A stretch of 64,000 nt of DNA from Kaistia sp. 32K (GCF_016629525.1 NZ_AP024269.1:3100001-3164000), one strand, 5' to 3'. Positions 40,152 to 52,453 are shown, counted from the first letter of the stretch. Program-made: numbers and translations. Notes: generated from the sequence alone by a model not told the origin.

Positions 40152-41363
40152 ATGGCGAAGATCAAGGTAGCCAATCCCGTCGTTGAGCTCGACGGCGACG
40201 AGATGACCCGGATCATCTGGCAGAACATCAAGGACAAGCTGATCCACCCCTACCTTGATCTCGACCTCCAGTATTTCGACCTCGGCATCGAGCACCGCGA
40301 CGCCACCAACGACCACGTCACGATCGAGGCCGCCGAGGCGATCAAGAAGGTCGGCGTCGGCGTCAAGTGCGCCACCATCACGCCGGACGAAGCCCGCGTG
40401 AAGGAATTCAACCTCAAGGAGATGTGGAAGTCGCCGAACGGCACCATCCGCAACATCCTCGGCGGCGTGATCTTCCGCGAGCCGATCATCTGCCAGAACG
40501 TGCCGCGCCTGGTTCCGGGCTGGACCCAGCCGATCATCGTCGGCCGTCACGCCTTCGGCGACCAGTACAAGGCGACCGACTTCCTCGTTCCCGGCAAGGG
40601 CCGGATGACGATCAAGTTCGAGGGCGAGGACGGCACCGTCATCGAGAAGGAAGTGTTCAAGTTCCCGGGCGCCGGCGTCGCGCTCGCGATGTACAACCTC
40701 GACGAGTCGATCCGCGAATTCGCCCGCGCCTCGCTGAACTACGGCCTGATGCGGAAGTACCCGGTCTACCTCTCGACCAAGAACACCATCCTCAAGGCCT
40801 ATGACGGCCGCTTCAAGGACCTGTTCCAGGAAGTGTTCGACGCCGAGTTCGCCGCCGCCTTCAAGGCAGCCGGCATCACCTATGAGCACCGCCTGATCGA
40901 CGACATGGTCGCCTCGGCGCTGAAGTGGTCCGGCGGCTATGTCTGGGCCTGCAAGAACTATGACGGCGACGTCCAGTCCGACACCGTCGCGCAGGGCTTC
41001 GGTTCGCTCGGCCTGATGACCTCCGTTCTGCTGACGCCCGATGGCAAGACCGTCGAGGCGGAAGCCGCCCACGGCACCGTGACGCGCCACTACCGCCAGC
41101 ACCAGCAGGGCAAGGAGACGTCGACCAACTCGATCGCCTCGATCTTCGCCTGGACCCGTGGCCTCGCCCACCGCGCCAAGCTCGACGACAACGCCGAGCT
41201 CGCCAAGTTCGCGCTGACGCTCGAGAAGGTCTGCGTCGACACGGTCGAAGCCGGCGACATGACCAAGGACCTGGCGCTGCTCGTCGGCCCGGACCAGAAG
41301 TGGCTGTCGACCACGGGCTTCCTCGACAAGGTCAGCGAGAACCTGACCAAGGCGATGGCATAA
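40152..41363 (+). CDS. icd: NADP-dependent isocitrate dehydrogenase
   Basis: Oxidises isocitrate to 2-oxoglutarate in the citric acid cycle. The 403-residue protein is the dimeric, eukaryote-like type common in alphaproteobacteria: [21 protein letters not shown] at the start in pieces, [40 protein letters not shown] and [11 protein letters not shown], which includes NADP-binding residues. The region before it (39987-40151) has a possible promoter (TTGCGC...CTATAG, about 40033-40060). Two hairpins follow the gene. Confidence 0.97.
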   Translation: MAKIKVANPVVELDGDEMTRIIWQNIKDKLIHPYLDLDLQYFDLGIEHRDATNDHVTIEAAEAIKKVGVGVKCATITPDEARVKEFNLKEMWKSPNGTIRNILGGVIFREPIICQNVPRLVPGWTQPIIVGRHAFGDQYKATDFLVPGKGRMTIKFEGEDGTVIEKEVFKFPGAGVALAMYNLDESIREFARASLNYGLMRKYPVYLSTKNTILKAYDGRFKDLFQEVFDAEFAAAFKAAGITYEHRLIDDMVASALKWSGGYVWACKNYDGDVQSDTVAQGFGSLGLMTSVLLTPDGKTVEAEAAHGTVTRHYRQHQQGKETSTNSIASIFAWTRGLAHRAKLDDNAELAKFALTLEKVCVDTVEAGDMTKDLALLVGPDQKWLSTTGFLDKVSENLTKAMA

Positions 41364-41401
41364 GCCAGGCCGTCCGGGGAGCCTGACTTCCCGCAGCACT
41401 C

Positions 41402-41458
41402 GGACAAGGGCGGTCTCCGCCCTTGTCTCCCCGCCTTCACCGCCCCCGTCTGGGGGCC
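41402..41458 (+). terminator. Hairpins downstream of icd
   Basis: A stem GACAAGGGCGG/CCGCCCTTGTC (41403-41427, three-base loop) is followed by a second small stem, GCCCCCGTCTGGGGGC-like, at 41441-41457. Neither has a T run, so these may end icd transcription weakly or protect its 3' end. Confidence 0.55.
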
Positions 41459-41475
41459 TGAGCAGGACGTCCCGC

Positions 41476-41928
41476 ATGAACGTCGTCATCCGTCCGCTCG
41501 CGCCCGCCGACCATGTGGCGTGGCTTCGCCTGTGGCAGGGTTATCTCGATTTCTACGAGAGAACGCTTTCGCCCGAAATCACAGCTCTCACCTGGGCCCG
41601 GCTCCACGATGCCGCCGAGCCGATGTTCGCGCTCGGCGCCGAGCAGGATGGGCGCCTTGTCGGCTTTGCCCATGCGATCCTGCACCGGTCGACCTGGCTC
41701 GCCGGCCATTCCTGCTATCTGGAAGACCTGTTCGTCAGCCCCGACAGCCGCGGCGGCGGCGTGGGCCGGACACTGATCGAGGCGGTGGCGCGGGACGCCA
41801 GGGAGCGCGGCTGCGACCGCCTGCACTGGCTGACGCATACCGACAACGCCACGGCGCGACGCCTCTACGACCAGGTCGCGGCGCATCTCGGCTTCGTCAG
41901 CTACCGCCGCAGCCTTCTCGACACCTGA
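41476..41928 (+). CDS. GNAT family N-acetyltransferase
   Basis: A 150-residue acetyl-CoA-dependent transferase. The acetyl-CoA loop appears in LEDLFVSPDSRGGGVGRTLIEA (R-G-G-G-V-G), and the C-terminal THTDNATARRLYDQVA is the usual beta-bulge and helix. The N-terminus MNVVIRPLAPADHVAWLRLW is standard. The substrate is unknown; the family acts on small amines, antibiotics or protein N-termini. It lies 112 bases after icd, behind the hairpins, and converges with the next gene. Confidence 0.9.
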   Translation: MNVVIRPLAPADHVAWLRLWQGYLDFYERTLSPEITALTWARLHDAAEPMFALGAEQDGRLVGFAHAILHRSTWLAGHSCYLEDLFVSPDSRGGGVGRTLIEAVARDARERGCDRLHWLTHTDNATARRLYDQVAAHLGFVSYRRSLLDT

Positions 41929-41962
41929 CGTTCGGCCGGCAGGACGGCAGCCGGAAGGCAGC

Positions 41963-42760
41963 CTACATCCGCGCCAGAATGACGATCGGCCGGCCGCGCC
42001 CGTCGAGCAGGATCAGCTTGCCCCGGGCGCCGTCGACCCGCCAGCGGCGAACCTCCCCGAGGGCCGCGAAGAACTTCTGCTCCTGATTCATCGCGGCCGG
42101 CGTGCAGGCCATCCGCGTGCTGGCGATGGCGCCGAAACGGATCGTGTCGCCCGCGATCTTCGCCTGGCCCGACATCCGGTTGCAGCCGCCGGAGCCGCTG
42201 ACCCGGCCGTTCGGTCCCAGTTCCAGCACGGTCTGCAGATAGTCCATCACGCCGCCGCCGCGAATATCCTCGGCAAGCCAGCGCCCGGTCGGTCCGGCGA
42301 CGACGGCGCGCGACGCAGCCTGCGCGCCGACCCGCTGCACGGGGATGTCGATCCTGTCCGCGCCGCCGATCTCGACGGAATGATGGCTGGTCGAGGTGAA
42401 CCAGAGCTGGCCCTTGACCGAAATCGTGGCGCGCAGCGAATAGCTGTGGCGCGGCTGCAGCTTCGCCGGATCGAAGCGGAGGCTGTAGGGGATCGGTACC
42501 TGGCCGCGCGGCCTGAACGACGTCTGCGCGAGGGTCACGGACGGCGCATCGGCCCGGGAGACATCGAGCAGCTTCACCTCGACAACGGCGTCCGGCGGCA
42601 AGGCCATCCGCTCGCGATAAAGGATCGAACCATGCAGCGTTCGCGTCGCGGCGAGCGCCGATGAAGCGCCGATGCCGACGAACAGCACCGCCAGGGCGGC
42701 GACGGCAAGCGCAAGGCTAGAGGCCCAGCGTCTCCAGATCCTCCTACCGACGAAGCCCAT
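41963..42760 (-). CDS. YbaY-like plus META domain fusion, exported
   Basis: A 265-residue protein with an N-terminal membrane segment or signal peptide (residues 13-38, ending ALAA). Residues 40-150 look like the YbaY/YscW lipoprotein domain (LHGSILYRERMALPPDAVVEVKLLDVS in pieces). Residues 155-265 are a META (HslJ-like) domain with GRVSGSGGCNRMSGQ and STRMACTPAAMNQEQKFFAAL. Such proteins sit in the envelope and have been linked to stress or heat resistance. A GGGGAGGA site precedes the ATG. The signal peptide shows no clear lipobox Cys. Confidence 0.85.
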   Translation of the reverse strand: MGFVGRRIWRRWASSLALAVAALAVLFVGIGASSALAATRTLHGSILYRERMALPPDAVVEVKLLDVSRADAPSVTLAQTSFRPRGQVPIPYSLRFDPAKLQPRHSYSLRATISVKGQLWFTSTSHHSVEIGGADRIDIPVQRVGAQAASRAVVAGPTGRWLAEDIRGGGVMDYLQTVLELGPNGRVSGSGGCNRMSGQAKIAGDTIRFGAIASTRMACTPAAMNQEQKFFAALGEVRRWRVDGARGKLILLDGRGRPIVILARM

Positions 42761-42842
42761 CGCTTTTCCTCCCCATGCATCCGGATGGAGCTATCCGACA
42801 CGAGAACGGATGTCGGCCGCAAGCCCTGGCTCGCGAAAAGGC

Positions 42843-43757
42843 TCAGACGGGCTGGGACAGGCGCTGCGGATCGAAGCTGGAGAGTTCGCGCAGCCTGGCC
42901 GCGTCGCGCGAGGGCGGCGCGCCGAACAGGCGGCTATATTCGCGGCTGAACTGCGAGGGGCTCTCATAGCCGACGGCGAAGCCGATGCTGCCGGCGTCGG
43001 CGCGCTGGGCGAGCAGGAGCCGGCGCGCCTCCTGCAGCCGGATCTGCTTCTGGAACTGCAGCGGGCTCATCGAGGTCACGGCCTTGAAGTGGCGGTGGAA
43101 GGACGAGCCGCTCATGCCGGCGATTTCCGCCAGCGCCTCGATCCGGATCGCCTCGGCATAGTTGTTCTTGATCCAGTCGATGACCCGGCTGATGCAGGAG
43201 AGCCTGCTGTCGGCGAGCGCGATCTGGCGCAACATCTTTCCCTGCGCACCATGGAGCAGCCGGAACAGGATTTCGCGCTCGGCCAGGGGTCCCAAAATGG
43301 GAATCTCGCGCGGGCGCTCCAGGAGGCGCAAAAGTCGGACGACAGGATCGAGCAATTCAGCGTCGACCGAGCTGATCGCCAGACCGGCCGCCGGGCTGCC
43401 GTCGTCGCCGACCTCGGCCAGTTCCAGGAGCATCGAGGCCAGCGCCGCGCGGTCGAGCCGCATGCTGAAGGCGAGATAGGGCTCGTCGACGCTCGCATGG
43501 ATGATGGAGCCGCTCGCCGGCAGGTCGACCGAGACGACGAGATACTTCGACGCCTCATAGATCAGCACCTTGTCGCCGACGATCAGCTGCTTTCGTCCCT
43601 GCGCGATCACGCAGAAGAGCGGCTCGTAGATGACGCGGGCGGGCTCGGTCTGCGTGCAGGAGCTCAGCAGCGTCACCCGCGGGATCGGCGTCTCGAAGCG
43701 CGTCCCGACGCAGTGTCGCGCGATCAGCGCGCGCAGTTCGTTCATCTGTTCCATCAT
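42843..43757 (-). CDS. AraC family transcriptional regulator
   Basis: A 304-residue regulator. The first 190 residues match the AraC N-terminal type (PF06719): TLLSSCTQTEPARVIYEPLFCVIAQGRKQL in pieces. The C-terminus holds two helix-turn-helix units: ALAEIAGMSGSSFHRHFKAVTSMSPLQFQKQIRL in pieces, then SIGFAVGYESPSQFSREYSRLFGAPP. It is divergent from an SDR gene across a 150-bp gap, so it probably controls that gene and perhaps the aldo/keto reductase after it. The start is one of three nearby ATGs (43757, 43754, 43745). Confidence 0.92.
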   Translation of the reverse strand: MMEQMNELRALIARHCVGTRFETPIPRVTLLSSCTQTEPARVIYEPLFCVIAQGRKQLIVGDKVLIYEASKYLVVSVDLPASGSIIHASVDEPYLAFSMRLDRAALASMLLELAEVGDDGSPAAGLAISSVDAELLDPVVRLLRLLERPREIPILGPLAEREILFRLLHGAQGKMLRQIALADSRLSCISRVIDWIKNNYAEAIRIEALAEIAGMSGSSFHRHFKAVTSMSPLQFQKQIRLQEARRLLLAQRADAGSIGFAVGYESPSQFSREYSRLFGAPPSRDAARLRELSSFDPQRLSQPV

Positions 43758-43910
43758 GGTTCCGATCCAACAGCCGGCTCCCGCGCCGCGCAAGCGCGGG
43801 CAGCCCCAAGATCGGCACTCTGAGAGGATCGTGCAAGAAGCTGGTAGCATTCTGGTAACGCTTCGTCAGCGCGCGCGCCATCTTCAGCAGGCCAAGCGAA
43901 GGAGTTCGAC

Positions 43911-44741
43911 ATGAGCAAGATCTGGTTCGTCACCGGCGCGACGCGCGGCATCGGCGCCGAGATCGTCAAGGCGGCGCTCGCCGCCGGCGACAGCGTGGTC
44001 GCAACCGGCCGCAACCCCGCCGGCATCGTCGCGGCGCATGCCGGCGCCGGAGACCGTCTGCTGGCCCTCCCCCTCGACGTCACCGACAAGGCCGGCATCG
44101 CCACCGCCGTCGACGCGGCCGTGACCCGGTTCGGTCGCATCGACGTCCTCGTCAACAATGCCGGCTACGGCCATCTCGGCCTGTTCGAGGAAACCGAACC
44201 CGGCGACGCCGAGCGCCAGTTCGCCACCAACGTCTTCGGCCTGTTCGACGTGACGCGCGCCATCCTGCCCGTCCTGCGCAAGCAGCGCGCCGGGCACATC
44301 TTCAACCTTTCCTCGATCGCCGGCCTCCGGGGCGGCCTCGGCGGTTCGCTCTATTGCGCCAGCAAGTTCGCCATCGAGGGCTTCTCGGAATCGCTGGCGC
44401 ACGAAGTGGCGCCGTTCGGCATCCACGTGACGGTGGTCGAGCCCGGCTTCTTCCGCACCGATTTCCTCGATGAGAGCTCGGTGCGCTTCGCCAGCCACCC
44501 GATCGTCGACTATGCGGAGACCTCGGCCCAGATCCGCGAGGGCTACCGCGACCGCAACCACCAGCAGGCGGGCGACCCGGTCAAGCTCGCGGCCGTGATC
44601 GTCGACCTCGCCGCCCGCGAGAAGCCGCTGTTCCGCTACGCGGCCGGCAGCGACGCGGCCGGCGTCTTCGCCGCCAAGATCGAGCGCCTGCAGGGAGAGC
44701 TGGAGGCGACGCGGCCGCTTTCCCACACCACCGACCTGTAA
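43911..44741 (+). CDS. SDR family oxidoreductase
   Basis: A 276-residue classical short-chain dehydrogenase. NAD(P) motif TGATRGIGAEI, then LVNNAGYGHLG, catalytic Ser in NLSSIAGLRGG, and YCASK with the Tyr and Lys. The region after VVEPGFFRTDF is typical of ketoreductases annotated as oxidoreductases in AraC-SDR pairs. Arg after TGAT and in TGRNP suggest NADP. GAAGGAG precedes the ATG. It probably answers to the divergent AraC regulator; the substrate is unknown. Confidence 0.92.
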   Translation: MSKIWFVTGATRGIGAEIVKAALAAGDSVVATGRNPAGIVAAHAGAGDRLLALPLDVTDKAGIATAVDAAVTRFGRIDVLVNNAGYGHLGLFEETEPGDAERQFATNVFGLFDVTRAILPVLRKQRAGHIFNLSSIAGLRGGLGGSLYCASKFAIEGFSESLAHEVAPFGIHVTVVEPGFFRTDFLDESSVRFASHPIVDYAETSAQIREGYRDRNHQQAGDPVKLAAVIVDLAAREKPLFRYAAGSDAAGVFAAKIERLQGELEATRPLSHTTDL

Positions 44742-44849
44742 CCCGATCCTTCGCCTGCCCCGGGCGCTCCGGCATGGAGCGCCCGCGCCTCTGCCCTATC
44801 TCCGTTCCCGACGGCACTACCCGCGCCACCTCCCCAGAAGGATGATCCC

Positions 44850-45872
44850 ATGCGCACCAAGACACTCGGCGGCACCGGCCTCCTCGTTTCCGAAATCTGC
44901 CTCGGCACCATGACCTTCGGCGGCCGCGGCTTCTGGACCGCGATCGGCCAGCTCGACCAGTCCGTCGCCGACGGCATCGTCGCCCGCGCCCTCGACGCCG
45001 GCGTCAATTTCATCGACACGGCCGACGTCTATTCGGAAGGCCTTTCCGAGGAAGTGACCGGCCGCGCCATCGTCAATTCCGGCCGCAACCGCAGCGATAT
45101 CGTGCTGGCGACCAAGGTGCTGGGCCAGGTCGGCCCCGGCCCGAACGATCGCGGCGCCTCGCGCGGCCACATCCTCGACGGCGTCAAGGCTAGCCTGAAG
45201 CGCCTCGGCACCGACTATATCGACCTCTACCAGATCCACGGCTTCGACCCGCTGACGCCGGTCGAGGAGACGGTGCGCGCCCTCGACGATCTCGTCCGCC
45301 AGGGCCATGTCCGCTATGTCGGCGTCTCCAACTGGGCCGCCTGGCAGATCATGAAGGCGCTCGGCATCGCCGATCACCATGGCTGGGCGCGCTTCGCCTC
45401 GCTGCAGGCCTACTACACGATCGCCGGCCGCGACCTGGAGCGCGAAATCGTTCCGTTGCTCCGGGATCAGAAGGTCGGCCTGATGGTGTGGAGCCCGCTC
45501 GCCGGCGGCCTGCTCTCCGGCAAGTACGACCGTGACGGCAACAGCCCGGACGGCTCGCGCCGCGCCAGCTTCGACTTCCCGCCGGTCGACAAGGCGCGCG
45601 CCTTCGACGTCATCGACGTCCTGCGCGAGATCGGCGACGCGAAGGGCGTCTCGGTCGCCCGCATCGCGCTCGCCTGGCTGCTGCACCAGCCGGCCGTCAC
45701 CTCGGTCATCATCGGCGCCAAGACGATCGAGCAGCTCGACGACAACCTGGCCGCGACAGCGGTGACGCTCTCGGCCGACGAGCTCGAGCGCCTCGACAAG
45801 GTCAGCGCGCTGCCGGCCGAATATCCCGGCTGGATGCTCGAGCGCCAGAGCGAAGGCCGCAAGGCGGGCTGA
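44850..45872 (+). CDS. Aldo/keto reductase
   Basis: A 340-residue NADP-dependent reductase. Catalytic residues are in NFIDTADVYSEGLSEE (Asp and Tyr), VLATKV (Lys) and YQIHGFDPLTPVEETVRALDDL in pieces (His). GVSNWAAWQI and the C-terminal VTSVIIGAKTIEQLDDNL bind NADP. It belongs to the AKR group of general stress and sugar reductases. It lies 108 bases after the SDR gene; AAGGATG precedes the ATG. Both could be AraC-controlled detoxification enzymes. Confidence 0.93.
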   Translation: MRTKTLGGTGLLVSEICLGTMTFGGRGFWTAIGQLDQSVADGIVARALDAGVNFIDTADVYSEGLSEEVTGRAIVNSGRNRSDIVLATKVLGQVGPGPNDRGASRGHILDGVKASLKRLGTDYIDLYQIHGFDPLTPVEETVRALDDLVRQGHVRYVGVSNWAAWQIMKALGIADHHGWARFASLQAYYTIAGRDLEREIVPLLRDQKVGLMVWSPLAGGLLSGKYDRDGNSPDGSRRASFDFPPVDKARAFDVIDVLREIGDAKGVSVARIALAWLLHQPAVTSVIIGAKTIEQLDDNLAATAVTLSADELERLDKVSALPAEYPGWMLERQSEGRKAG

Positions 45873-46039
45873 CCGTCAGCTTCCCGAACCGGAACCACCC
45901 GCCTCTGTCGCCTCGCTTACGGAACAACCCTTCCGGAGGGAGGCGACAGGACACGATCCGGGGCAAAACCCGCATCAAGCCCATGGAACTCCCGTCCGCG
46001 TTCGCGCTAGGTTCGGCGCTCCGCATTCGGGAGGAAATC

Positions 46040-46768
46040 ATGTCGGAATTCACAGGCAAGCGCGTTCTGGTCACGGGCGCCGGCAAGGGCATCGGCCGCG
46101 CCACGGCGGAGCTGATGGCCGAATATGGCGCGCGCGTCGTGGCCCTCTCGCGCGACCCGAACGACCTCGCCAGCCTTTCGGCCGCGATCGGCTGCGAGAC
46201 CATCGCCGTCGACCTCGCCGACCCGGTCGCGACGCGGATCGCCGCCCGCTCCGCCCAGCCGATCGACCTGCTCGTCAACTGCGCCGGCACGACCATCCTG
46301 GAGCCGTTTCTCGAGACCAGCGTCGAGAGCTTCAACCACCTCTACACCGTCAACGTCATCGCCGCGGCGGTGATCGCGCAGGAGACGGCGCGCAACATGA
46401 TCGAGCGCGGCATCAAGGGCGCGATCGTCAACGTCTCGTCGCTCTCGTCCTGGATCGGCTTTGCCGACCACGCCGCCTATTGCGCCTCGAAGGGCGGGCT
46501 CGACGGCCTGACGACGGTGATGGCGAACGAGCTGGGCCGGCAGGGCATCCGCGTCAACGCGGTCAACCCCTGCGTGACGCTGACGCCGATGGCGGTGAAG
46601 GCCTGGAGCGACCCCGCCAAGGCGGACCCGATGCTGCAGCGCATCCCGCTCGGCCGCTTCATCGAGCCGCGCGAAGTGGCCGAAACGATCGCTTTCCTGC
46701 TCTCCGACCGCGCCTCGATGGTCAACGGCGTGACCCTGCCGGTCGACGGCGGCTTCATGGTCAACTAG
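46040..46768 (+). CDS. SDR oxidoreductase, L-xylulose/dicarbonyl reductase-like
   Basis: A 242-residue short-chain dehydrogenase that resembles animal DCXR, which reduces L-xylulose and alpha-dicarbonyls. Shared pieces are VLVTGAGKGIGRATAELMA, VNVSSLSSWIGFADHAAYCASKGGLDGLT (in parts), RVNAVNPCVTLTPM, WSDPAKADPMLQRIPLGRF and LPVDGGFM. The Ser, Tyr and Lys of the active site are present. The frame is open from 45983, but the ATG at 46040 follows GGGAGG. It follows two other carbonyl reductase genes. Confidence 0.9.
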   Translation: MSEFTGKRVLVTGAGKGIGRATAELMAEYGARVVALSRDPNDLASLSAAIGCETIAVDLADPVATRIAARSAQPIDLLVNCAGTTILEPFLETSVESFNHLYTVNVIAAAVIAQETARNMIERGIKGAIVNVSSLSSWIGFADHAAYCASKGGLDGLTTVMANELGRQGIRVNAVNPCVTLTPMAVKAWSDPAKADPMLQRIPLGRFIEPREVAETIAFLLSDRASMVNGVTLPVDGGFMVN

Positions 46769-46857
46769 GGGGAATGCCTGAACCCGCCATGCAGGGTTCA
46801 GGCACCGCGCCCCGAGGACGTCGCAGATCTCCATCAGAGGCTCAGGACGCTCTTCCT

Positions 46858-46981
46858 TCACCTCTCCCTGAGGGAGAGGTCGACGCACGAAGTGCGGCGG
46901 GTGAGGGTTTACGGCCTCTCCGGATGGTTCCCTAAACCCTCACCCGGAGCTTCGCTCCGACCTCTCCCTCAGGGAGAGGTG
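46858..46981. repeat. Family A intergenic repeat, copy 3
   Basis: The shortest copy (124 bp) and the clearest. It has CTCTCCCTGAGGGAGAG, GCACGAAGTGC and GGGTGAGGGTTTA on the left. TAAACCCTCACCC, GGAGCTTCGCTCC and CTCTCCCTCAGGGAGAG lie on the right. Only about 20 bases separate the arms. It lies in the 525-bp gap between the SDR and the Kef-like gene. Confidence 0.85.
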
Positions 46982-47103
46982 AAGAGGCGGTGCCGTTCGA
47001 GCGAGAATTCGGGCTCGCGTGCTGAACTACGGACCCGACGCTAAGACGCCCGCGCGCGGCTCGGGCCTCGAAGAACGCACGGTCTCGGGCCCCACCCTCC
47101 GCC

Positions 47104-47203
47104 GTCATCCCTGCGCAAGCAGGGATCCATCGCGACGCGCGCTCGGGAGCCCCAAGCGGCACCAACCCGGCTGAATGGATCCCGGCTCGGAGGCCGGGAT
47201 GAC
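47104..47203. repeat. Family B intergenic repeat, copy 4
   Basis: A 100-bp GTCATCC...GGATGAC element with CCCTGC...GCAGGG and CCCGGC...GCCGGG end hairpins. A piece of family C (GGCTCGGGCCTCGAAG, about 47055-47070) lies just before it. The rest of the 46769-47293 gap shows no gene. Confidence 0.85.
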
Positions 47204-47293
47204 GGCGAGGGTGTTGCGGGCGCCGCGCTCCGGCGTCCAAGGCCTTCCCATCCTTCCGAATGGCGATGAAGGCCCCACCGCACTCACGGCCCT

Positions 47294-49084
47294 CTAATCG
47301 GCGTCCATGCTGCTGTCCGCCGGCAGTTGCGGGCCGAAGGTGTCGGGATCGTCGCCGCTCCTGAGGCGCGCATGGACGATCTCGCGGGCGAGCGCCAGCC
47401 GCTGGTCCGCCGCGTCCTCCGGCAGGCCCATCGCCACCAGAAGCCCGCCCGCGAGCTGCAGGCTCGCCTCCAGCGCTTCCGGCACCACATGCTTGGCGCC
47501 GAGATCCAGCAGTTCGCGCGCATGGCCGACCGAGCGGGCGCGGGCATGCACGACGGCCTCCGGCCAGCGCGCCAGCACGACGGCGATCATGTCTTCCGCC
47601 ATGTTGCCGCTGTCCGGCGTGACCACGAAGGCGACCGCACGGTCGCCCCCTACCTTGGCGAGGATCTCGGGCCGTGTCGCATCGCCGAAGAAGACCGGCA
47701 AGCCTTCCTTCTTGGCGCGCTCGACATGCGCGACGTTGAGATCGAGCGCGACATAGGGGATGTCTTCCGCCTTCAGCAGCCGCCCGACCATGCTGCCGAA
47801 GCGACCGAAGCCACCGATGATGACATGGCCGGAATAATCCTCGTCATCGCTGATGCCGTGGACGACGGCATGGCGGCGCGCCTCGAGACGGCGGCCGATG
47901 CGGGCGCCGATCCCGCCCAGCATCGGCGTGAACAGCATCGAGAGGGCGGCGACCGTCGTCGCGAAATGCGCCACATCGCTGTCGATGACCTCCCCCCGGA
48001 AGGCGAGCGCGAACATGACGAAGGCGAACTCGCCCGCGCCCGCCAGCAGGAACGCCATCTCGATGGCGACCGGCGGCTCGATCCGGTTCGCCCGCGCGGC
48101 GGCATAGGCGGTCGCCATCTTGACGAGGAGCAGCACCAGCAGCGAGGTCGTCACCGCCGTCCCGCGCTCGAAGATCATCGACAGGTCGATCGTCATGCCG
48201 ACCGTCATGAAGAACAGGCCGAGCAGCAGATCCTTGAAAGGCTCGACCTCGACATCGAGTTGGTGGCGATATTCGCTTTCGCTCAAAAGCAGCCCGGCCA
48301 GAAAGGCGCCGAGCGCCGCCGACAGGCCGGCCGCCGAGGTCAGCGCGCCGGCGCCGACGATGATCAAGAGCGCGATCGCGATCAGGAGCGTCCGGTTGCC
48401 GGTCGAGCCCGCGAGCCGCATCAGCGGCCGCACGAGGAAGCGGCCGAGCGCCAGAACCGCGATGACGACCGCGACGGCGATTCCGATGCCCTGGAGAAGC
48501 GCGAGCGCGACGGCGGAGCCACCGCTCGCGCCGGCTTTTCCGAGAATGCCGACGACGATGACGATCGGCACGACGGTGAGATCCTGGAGGATCAGCACGC
48601 CGAGCGTGGTCCGGCCGGCCGGCGCGGCGAGGCGGCGCTGCTCGACCAGGGACTGCGTGACGATCGCGGTCGAGGACAGGGCGAGCGCCATGCCGAGGAC
48701 GAGCGAATCGTCGAACTCGTAGCCGGCGGACGCCGCCAGCCCATAGATGGCGGCGGTGGCGAAGGCGACCTGCAGCCCACCGACGCTGACCATCAGCCGG
48801 CCGATCGCCTTCAGCCGCGCGAAGGAGAGCTCGAGCCCGATCGTGAAGAGGAGGAACAGGACGCCGAGATCGCCCAAGGTCTGCAGGCGCGAGACGTCGG
48901 AGATCGCGGCATAGCCGAAGAGAGGCCAGCGCTCCGCCAGATGGCCGAAGCCGCCGGGGCCGACCGCGATGCCGGCGATGAGGAAGCCGAGCACGACGCC
49001 GAGTCGCATATACTGGAACAGCGGCACGACGATGCCGGCGGCGACGAGGAAGACCAGAAGTTCCCTGCCTGCGGCCTGTCCCAC
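47294..49084 (-). CDS. Monovalent cation:proton antiporter-2 (KefB/KefC-type)
   Basis: An inner-membrane potassium or sodium/proton exchanger of about 596 residues. The first 380 or so form the exchanger domain of about twelve segments, with LGVLFLLFTIGLELS, LALSSTAIVTQSL, ILQDLTVVPIV and GAFLAGLLLSESEYRHQL. The rest is a TrkA-N (NAD-binding) domain with GHVIIGGFGRFGSMVGRLL and VFFGDATRPEIL. I chose the GTG at 49084, placed after GGAGGGA; a TTG at 49114 would add ten residues. No ancillary kefF/G-like gene is adjacent. Confidence 0.92.
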   Translation of the reverse strand: MGQAAGRELLVFLVAAGIVVPLFQYMRLGVVLGFLIAGIAVGPGGFGHLAERWPLFGYAAISDVSRLQTLGDLGVLFLLFTIGLELSFARLKAIGRLMVSVGGLQVAFATAAIYGLAASAGYEFDDSLVLGMALALSSTAIVTQSLVEQRRLAAPAGRTTLGVLILQDLTVVPIVIVVGILGKAGASGGSAVALALLQGIGIAVAVVIAVLALGRFLVRPLMRLAGSTGNRTLLIAIALLIIVGAGALTSAAGLSAALGAFLAGLLLSESEYRHQLDVEVEPFKDLLLGLFFMTVGMTIDLSMIFERGTAVTTSLLVLLLVKMATAYAAARANRIEPPVAIEMAFLLAGAGEFAFVMFALAFRGEVIDSDVAHFATTVAALSMLFTPMLGGIGARIGRRLEARRHAVVHGISDDEDYSGHVIIGGFGRFGSMVGRLLKAEDIPYVALDLNVAHVERAKKEGLPVFFGDATRPEILAKVGGDRAVAFVVTPDSGNMAEDMIAVVLARWPEAVVHARARSVGHARELLDLGAKHVVPEALEASLQLAGGLLVAMGLPEDAADQRLALAREIVHARLRSGDDPDTFGPQLPADSSMDAD

Positions 49085-49114
49085 AGCGCGTCCCTCCGGA
49101 GCCCCTGGCGGCAA

Positions 49115-49150
49115 GAGCCTCCTCGTTTCCTCGAAACGATGAGAGGCTCC
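49115..49150. repeat. Family D hairpin upstream of the Kef-type gene
   Basis: Stem GAGCCTCCTCGTTTC / GAAACGATGAGAGGCTC with one offset base. It is followed by a tail, GATCGCATCTTCGTCACGCG and CCGCTTCGCCCGAAG, like that of the copy at 18295-18380. It lies within the 49085-49311 gap between the Kef-type gene and alaS; no gene was seen there. Confidence 0.7.
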
Positions 49151-49311
49151 AGCCCTTGTTCGATCGCATCTTCGTCACGCGAAGCGGCACCCGCTTCGCC
49201 CGAAGAGACTCCGGAGCCTCGCTGTCTCCATAGTGGCAGCCGAAATGCGTCGGCGCCGTGTCGAACGTGTCTCCTCACGCGAAGCGGGTGGCGCCTCGCG
49301 TGAAGAACAAC

Positions 49312-51963
<2,652 letters not shown>

Positions 51964-52093
51964 GAACTGACCCGCCTGCTACAGAGGCAAAGCGCGTCTT
52001 GGCGCGCCCTGCCGAAGGAATTGTGCGGGCGTTTGTAGCGACCGCCAAGCAGACTGTCCAGAAAGCGCGTCAGCCGGCCCCAGACGGATCGTT

Positions 52094-52453
52094 TCAGTGG
52101 CTGCGGCCGTCGAAGGCGGTGACCGTGACGGTCGAGAGATCCATGTCGTCGAGACAGCGGACATTGACCGCCACCATCTCGGCGCCGTCGGGCCCGACGC
52201 CGCGGCCGAACGAGCCGACGCCGCAATGCGAACAGAAGAGATGATGGATGCGGAAGCGGTTGAACTGGTAGTCGGTGAGGTCGTCGGCGCCGCTTTCGAG
52301 CGTGAAATCCGCGGCCGGCACGAAGGCGAGCCAGTGGCCGCGCTTCTGGCAGATCGAGCAGTTGCACGACATCGCCGTGCCGAAATCGCCGCGCACCGTG
52401 AACCGGACCCGGCCGCAATGACAGCCGCCGCCCCGCGTCTCGCTCGCCGCCAT
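52094..52453 (-). CDS. GFA/CENP-V-type zinc-binding protein
   Basis: A 119-residue protein of the glutathione-dependent formaldehyde-activating (GFA) family. Zinc-binding Cys pairs are GGGCHCGRVRF, MSCNCSICQKRGHWL and LFCSHCGVGSFGRG, a complete set of seven. The founding member speeds glutathione adduct formation with formaldehyde in Paracoccus, but most members have unknown roles. It lies between alaS and recA, on the same strand. GGGAGG precedes the ATG. Confidence 0.93.
   Translation of the reverse strand: MAASETRGGGCHCGRVRFTVRGDFGTAMSCNCSICQKRGHWLAFVPAADFTLESGADDLTDYQFNRFRIHHLFCSHCGVGSFGRGVGPDGAEMVAVNVRCLDDMDLSTVTVTAFDGRSH

Noticed and set aside
47327-49303. Plus-strand frame of about 658 codons opposite the Kef-type antiporter
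   Set aside because: Highly charged, repeat-like sequence from codon mirroring; no supporting evidence.
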